Assembly: GCF_001425835.1 (NCBI RefSeq)
Contig: NZ_LMDP01000003.1
Coordinates: 814,001-878,000, forward strand
Length of the DNA stretch: 64,000 nucleotides
Source of the DNA: Afipia sp. Root123D2
GTDB lineage: Bacteria > Pseudomonadota > Alphaproteobacteria > Rhizobiales > Xanthobacteraceae
Reading direction: 5' to 3'
Position numbers and translations under genes: made by a program. This document shows, in pieces, positions 60,259-64,000 of this stretch. Under the pieces are notes generated by a model, which was not told the origin of the DNA, made no database searches, and saw nothing but the letters and a program-made list of their open reading frames with translations. The stretch's first letter is position 1, and each line of letters opens with the position of its first letter.

Positions 60259-60332
60259 CCGATATATATCGGATGCGATTAAATCGGAAGGGTTGACGAA
60301 CGAGCTGGAATGATATTTATACATCGCATCCG
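60259..60332. promoter_or_regulatory. OhrR operator/promoter region
   Basis: The 150-base divergent region holds a perfect 14-base palindrome CCGATATATATCGG (60259-60272) and a ten-base inverted repeat CGGATGCGAT (60270-60279) / ATCGCATCCG (60323-60332). A sigma-70-like TTGACG (60293-60298) precedes a TTTATA-like -10 (60316-60321). OhrR sites elsewhere are AT-rich palindromes, so the first is the best candidate operator. The stated -10 is a guess. Confidence 0.5.
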
Positions 60333-60370
60333 AATAAATCGTACACGATATAAAATCAGGAGAAGCCATC

Positions 60371-61423
60371 ATGCCCGAAGTTATTGACCATGATCGCCGC
60401 CGCCTCTTCGGAGCTGCCGCCGTTACTTTCGTTGCAGCCCAGATCGGGCTGACCGGTTTTGCCGATGCGCAATCGGGCATGACGAAGCCGGCGACAGTGC
60501 CAGCGATCAAGCCGGGAACGCACACCTCGTTCGGTCCGCTCAAGCACACCGAGGCCGGGGTCATGAACGTCGGTTACGCCGAAGCCGGCCCCTCCGACGG
60601 TCCGGTGGCGATCCTTCTTCATGGTTGGCCCTATGACATTTACAGCTTCGCCGATGTCGCGCCCTTGCTGGCGGCCAAGGGTTATCGCGTGATCGTTCCG
60701 TTCGCGCGCGGTTATGGCACGACGAGTTTTCTCTCGGGCGATACGCCGCGCAATGGCCAGCCGGCGGCACTCGCGGTCGACCTGATCGACCTGATGAACG
60801 CGCTCAAGATCCAGAAGGCGATTCTCGCCGGCTATGACTGGGGCGCGCGGACCGCCAACATCGTTGCTGCGTTGCGGCGGGAGCGGGTCAAGGCGTCGGT
60901 CGCGGTCAGCGGTTATCTGATCGGCAGCCGCGAGGCGAACAGCAAGCCGCTGCCGCCCAAGGCCGAACTCGCATGGTGGTACCAGTTCTACTTTGCGACG
61001 GAGCGCGGTCGCCTCGGCTACCAGCAAAACACGCACGAATTCGCGAAGCTGATCTGGCAGCTCGCCTCGCCGAAGTGGAATTTCGACGACGCGACGTTCA
61101 ATCGTAGCGCCAGCGCATTCGACAATCCGGATCATGTCGCCATTTCAATTCATAACTATCGCTGGCGGCTGAGCCTCGCCGAAGGCGAAGCGAAGTTCGA
61201 CGATCTGGAAAAGCGCCTTGCCGCAGGCCCCGCGATTACGGTGCCCACCATTACCCTCGAAGGCGACGCCAACGGCGCGCCGCATCCAGACAGCAGCGCT
61301 TACGCCAAAAAATTCACGGGCAAGTATGCGCACCGGCTGATCAAGGGCGGCATCGGTCACAACCTGCCGCAGGAAGCGCCGCAGGCGTTTGCCCAAGCCG
61401 TCATCGACGTCGACGGATTCTGA
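60371..61423 (+). CDS. Epoxide-hydrolase-like alpha/beta hydrolase with Tat signal
   Basis: The product is 350 aa. The N-terminus has DRRRLFGAAAVTFVAAQIG (a twin-arginine RRxF pattern near residues 10-13, cleavage about FADAQ). The catalytic domain shows oxyanion HGWP (84-87), nucleophile Asp156 in AGYDWGART and base His330 in GGIGHNLPQEAP, as in epoxide hydrolases and haloalkane dehalogenases. It is 84 bases upstream of ohr and divergent from ohrR, so it is probably induced by organic peroxides. Its true substrate is unknown. Confidence 0.85.
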   Translation: MPEVIDHDRRRLFGAAAVTFVAAQIGLTGFADAQSGMTKPATVPAIKPGTHTSFGPLKHTEAGVMNVGYAEAGPSDGPVAILLHGWPYDIYSFADVAPLLAAKGYRVIVPFARGYGTTSFLSGDTPRNGQPAALAVDLIDLMNALKIQKAILAGYDWGARTANIVAALRRERVKASVAVSGYLIGSREANSKPLPPKAELAWWYQFYFATERGRLGYQQNTHEFAKLIWQLASPKWNFDDATFNRSASAFDNPDHVAISIHNYRWRLSLAEGEAKFDDLEKRLAAGPAITVPTITLEGDANGAPHPDSSAYAKKFTGKYAHRLIKGGIGHNLPQEAPQAFAQAVIDVDGF

Positions 61424-61506
61424 TCGACGCAACCGACATCGTTCCTGCGCGAACTGTTCAGGGATCGTGACATGCAACTCTCACATTCAATCTGAAAGGA
61501 ACGGCC

Positions 61507-61947
61507 ATGACTCAAGGCAACACTGCGAACATGACCCTCATCGACAAGGTGCTCTATACTGCGAAGACCCACACGACCGGCGGCCGCGACGGTGCGTCGC
61601 GCGGCTCCGACGGTCGTCTCGACGTCAAGCTGTCGTCACCCGGCAGTACCGGCGCCGGGACCAATCCGGAGCAGTTGTTCGCTGCCGGCTGGTCGGCTTG
61701 TTTCCAGGGGGCGATGGGACATGTTGCCCGCAACAGAACGATTGTTCTTCCGGCCGATCTTGCCATCGACGCGGAAGTCGATCTGGGCACCGCGAATGGA
61801 GGGTATCTCCTCCAGGCCCGCCTTAACATCAGCCTTCCGGGTCTCGAACGTGACGTCGCCCGGTCGCTGGTGGATGAAGCACACCAAACCTGCCCCTACT
61901 CAAAGCTGTCGCGCGGCAATATCAACGTCGAGATCAATCTGGTCTGA
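61507..61947 (+). CDS. ohr: Organic hydroperoxide resistance protein (Ohr)
   Basis: The product is 146 aa. The two catalytic cysteines are Cys65 in GWSACFQGAM and Cys129 in HQTCPYSK, with Glu55 in NPEQLF. Ohr reduces fatty-acid and other organic peroxides using lipoyl or dihydrolipoamide-linked thiols. It lies behind the Tat hydrolase gene and is the expected OhrR target. Confidence 0.96.
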   Translation: MTQGNTANMTLIDKVLYTAKTHTTGGRDGASRGSDGRLDVKLSSPGSTGAGTNPEQLFAAGWSACFQGAMGHVARNRTIVLPADLAIDAEVDLGTANGGYLLQARLNISLPGLERDVARSLVDEAHQTCPYSKLSRGNINVEINLV

Positions 61948-61961
61948 TCGCGGCTGAAATG

Positions 61962-61994
61962 AAAACGGCCTGTCCGCGTCGGACAGGCCGTTTT
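61962..61994. terminator. Bidirectional terminator between ohr and sdhB
   Basis: The 14-base stem AAAACGGCCTGTCC / GGACAGGCCGTTTT with a GCGTC loop and T/A tails lies 15 bases after ohr and 36 bases after sdhB on the other strand. Confidence 0.88.
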
Positions 61995-62029
61995 GTTTGT
62001 GGGCGACGCGGTGCGGCGGAGCGACGGTG

Positions 62030-62812
62030 CTAGACCTGCCGCTCGACCATCTTGAGCTTGAGGTCGGCGATGGCTTCGGAAGGATTCAGCCCCTTCGGGC
62101 AGGCTTTGGCGCAATTCATGATGGTGTGGCAGCGATAGAGCCGGAACGGATCCTCGAGATTGTCGAGCCGCTCTCCGGTTGCTTCATCGCGCGAGTCGTT
62201 GACCCAGCGGTCGGCGGCCAGCAGCGCAGCGGGGCCAAGGAAGCGGTCACTGTTCCACCAGTAGCTCGGGCACGAGGTCGAGCAACAGGCGCACAGAATG
62301 CATTCATAGAGACCGTCGAGCTTGGCGCGCTCGTCCGGCGACTGCCTCCATTCCTTCTGCGGCGTCGCGGTGGTGGTGTGCAGCCAGGGCTCGATCGATG
62401 CGTACTGGGCGTAGAAATTGGTCAGGTCGGGAACGAGGTCCTTCACCACCGGCTGATGCGGCAGCGGAGTGATCTTGATCGGGCCTTCGTCAACCTCGTC
62501 CATCGCGCGGGTGCAGGCCAGCGTGTTCTGGCCGTCAATGTTCATGGCGCAGGAGCCGCAAACGCCTTCACGGCAGGAACGGCGGAAAGTCAAAGTGGGA
62601 TCGATGTGATTCTTGATCCAGATCAGCCCGTCGAGAATCATCGGTCCGCAATCGGCGGTGTCGACGTGATAGGTGTCGATGGTCGGGTTTTTGCCGTCGT
62701 CCGGATTCCAGCGATAGATCTTGTACTCGCGAAGCTGCGTCGCGCCGGCCGGTTTCGGCCATTCCTTGCCGCCACTGATCGTGGAGTTCTTCGGCAGTGT
62801 GAACTGAACCAT
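62030..62812 (-). CDS. sdhB: Succinate dehydrogenase iron-sulfur subunit
   Basis: The product is 260 aa. The [2Fe-2S] ligands are Cys80, Cys85, Cys88 and Cys100 ([21 protein letters not shown], split at Cys100). The [4Fe-4S] and [3Fe-4S] ligands are Cys171, Cys174, Cys177, Cys181, Cys228, Cys234 and Cys238 ([32 protein letters not shown]). It passes electrons from SdhA to ubiquinone. It follows sdhA by 39 bases. Confidence 0.97.
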   Translation of the reverse strand: MVQFTLPKNSTISGGKEWPKPAGATQLREYKIYRWNPDDGKNPTIDTYHVDTADCGPMILDGLIWIKNHIDPTLTFRRSCREGVCGSCAMNIDGQNTLACTRAMDEVDEGPIKITPLPHQPVVKDLVPDLTNFYAQYASIEPWLHTTTATPQKEWRQSPDERAKLDGLYECILCACCSTSCPSYWWNSDRFLGPAALLAADRWVNDSRDEATGERLDNLEDPFRLYRCHTIMNCAKACPKGLNPSEAIADLKLKMVERQV

Positions 62813-62851
62813 GCTTTTGAGCCTTCGCTTGTTCGCTTCAGTCTATCGCGA

Positions 62852-64000
62852 TCAGTAAACGCGCGCCTTCGGCGGGATGTACTGAACGTCGTTGGTCATC
62901 GTGTAATCGTGGACCGGGCGATAATCGATCGTGGAGACACCCTTGCTGTCAATCCATGACAGCGTGTGCTTCATCCAGTTCTTGTCGTCGCGCTCGGAGA
63001 AATCCTCGCGGGCGTGGGCGCCGCGGCTCTCGGTGCGGTTGGCGGCGGAATCCATCGTGACCACGGCCTGAGAAATCAGGTTGTCGTATTCAAGGGTTTC
63101 CATCAGGTCCGAATTCCATACCAGCGTGCGGTCGGCGACGGAGATATCGCCGATGCCGCCGTAAACCTTGTGAATCAGATCCTTGCCTTCCTTCAGGACG
63201 TCGCCGGTGCGGAACACCGCGCAGTTGTTCTGCATCACGTGCTGCATGCTGTCGCGCAGCTTGGCGGTCGGCGTGCCGCCGGAGGCGTAACGGAAATGGT
63301 CGAGACGGCCCAGCGCCAGTTCGGCCGAATTCGCCGGCAGATCCGGTTGCGAGGCATTCGGCGTCAGCTTCTCGGCGCAGCGCAGCGCTGCCGCACGGCC
63401 GAACACCACGAGGTCGATCAGCGAGTTCGAGCCGAGGCGGTTGGCGCCGTGCACCGACACGCAGGCCGCTTCGCCGACAGCCATCAGGCCCGGCACCACC
63501 GCGTTGTCGTCGCCGTCCTTCTTGGTGACGACTTCGCCGTGGAAATTGGTCGGAATGCCGCCCATGTTGTAGTGCACGGTCGGGATCATCGGGATCGGCT
63601 CGCGGGTCACATCGACGCCGGCGAAAATTCGCGCCGACTCCGAGATGCCCGGAAGGCGCTCGTGCAGGATATTCGGATCGAGATGGTCGAGATGAAGGTA
63701 GATGTGATCCTTCTTCTTGCCGACGCCCCGGCCTTCGCGAATTTCGATCGTCATTGCGCGCGAGACGACGTCGCGCGAGGCGAGATCCTTGGCTGACGGT
63801 GCATAGCGCTCCATGAAGCGCTCACCCTCGGAATTGACGAGATAGCCGCCTTCGCCGCGTGCGCCTTCGGTCACGAGGCAACCCGAGCCGTAGATGCCGG
63901 TCGGGTGGAACTGGACGAACTCCATGTCTTGAAGCGGCAAGCCCGCGCGCAGCACCATGCCGCCGCCGTCGCCGGTGCAGGTATGTGCGGAGGTGCACGA
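62852..64000 (-). CDS. sdhA: Succinate dehydrogenase flavoprotein subunit, C-terminal part (5' end beyond window)
   Basis: The frame is open to the right edge, giving about 382 residues of the usual roughly 600. It begins [20 protein letters not shown], then [20 protein letters not shown] with a substrate-site histidine, [25 protein letters not shown] and the C-terminal [15 protein letters not shown]. The FAD-attachment histidine is outside the window. With sdhB it forms the catalytic part of complex II, whose assembly may use the DUF1674 protein at 13912. Confidence 0.97.
   Translation of the reverse strand, partial: SCTSAHTCTGDGGGMVLRAGLPLQDMEFVQFHPTGIYGSGCLVTEGARGEGGYLVNSEGERFMERYAPSAKDLASRDVVSRAMTIEIREGRGVGKKKDHIYLHLDHLDPNILHERLPGISESARIFAGVDVTREPIPMIPTVHYNMGGIPTNFHGEVVTKKDGDDNAVVPGLMAVGEAACVSVHGANRLGSNSLIDLVVFGRAAALRCAEKLTPNASQPDLPANSAELALGRLDHFRYASGGTPTAKLRDSMQHVMQNNCAVFRTGDVLKEGKDLIHKVYGGIGDISVADRTLVWNSDLMETLEYDNLISQAVVTMDSAANRTESRGAHAREDFSERDDKNWMKHTLSWIDSKGVSTIDYRPVHDYTMTNDVQYIPPKARVY

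Overview
This is a GC-rich stretch of ordinary alphaproteobacterial chromosome. The gene content points to the family Nitrobacteraceae (Bradyrhizobium, Rhodopseudomonas, Afipia and relatives). The signs are an rsmB / heparinase-like / purH order, a hemC-hemD-mitofilin-hemY cluster, a DUF1674/SDHAF4 protein, an invasion-associated-locus-B protein, TAXI and branched-chain amino-acid binding proteins, and dispersed GTCATGCCCGGG..CATGAC palindromes. I cannot fix the genus from sequence alone.

Layout. 0-8.5 kb: the first codons of a thioredoxin-like gene at the left edge, tRNA-Gly(GCC), a ketopantoate reductase homologue, an SDR protein, a LivJ-type binding protein, a divergent DUF2239/GST pair around palindromic operators, gamma-glutamyltransferase and a UMF1-type transporter. 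8.5-21 kb: purH, a heparinase II/III-like gene and rsmB on one strand, a DUF1674 protein, a frameshifted thermonuclease, an L,D-transpeptidase, acs, and a tsaD-gpsA-EVE-methyltransferase run. 21-34.5 kb: hemC-hemD-mitofilin-hemY, tRNA-Thr(CGT) beside a decayed RND pump, a P450, a class III nucleotide cyclase, a TerB-like protein, an SDR, a glutamine amidotransferase, an NTF2-like protein, a hydrolase-OsmC fusion and tRNA-Ala(CGC). 34.5-44.5 kb: yggT-DUF167-folD, an M20 peptidase, ppa, a GNAT, a hydrolase, a small AT-rich island with a DUF3883 putative nuclease, a flavin amine oxidase and typA. 44.5-58.9 kb: a TAXI protein, PCD, DUF1232, an MDR quinone reductase, a DECR-like SDR, IalB, rlmN, two uncharacterised proteins, a DsbA-like isomerase, PAP2, argG, a proline/alanine-rich OmpA protein and a proline-rich small protein. 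58.9-64 kb: MAPEG, VOC, an FkbM remnant, ohrR / Tat-exported hydrolase / ohr, then sdhB and the 3' part of sdhA running off the right edge.

Functional themes: tetrapyrrole synthesis and membrane organisation (hem cluster), one-carbon and purine metabolism (folD, purH), the acetate/TCA interface (acs, sdhAB and a candidate SDH assembly factor), translation quality (tsaD, rsmB, rlmN, typA), and stress defence (OhrR/Ohr, GST, OsmC fusion). Three broken genes (thermonuclease, RND pump, FkbM) and one AT-rich insert are the clearest signs of genome flux.

I found no CRISPR array, no intact insertion sequence and no convincing large novel system. The best leads are the DUF3883 island, the OhrR-hydrolase-Ohr locus with its palindromes, the repeated TTTACCCGGGTAAA operators, and two short proteins of unknown function.
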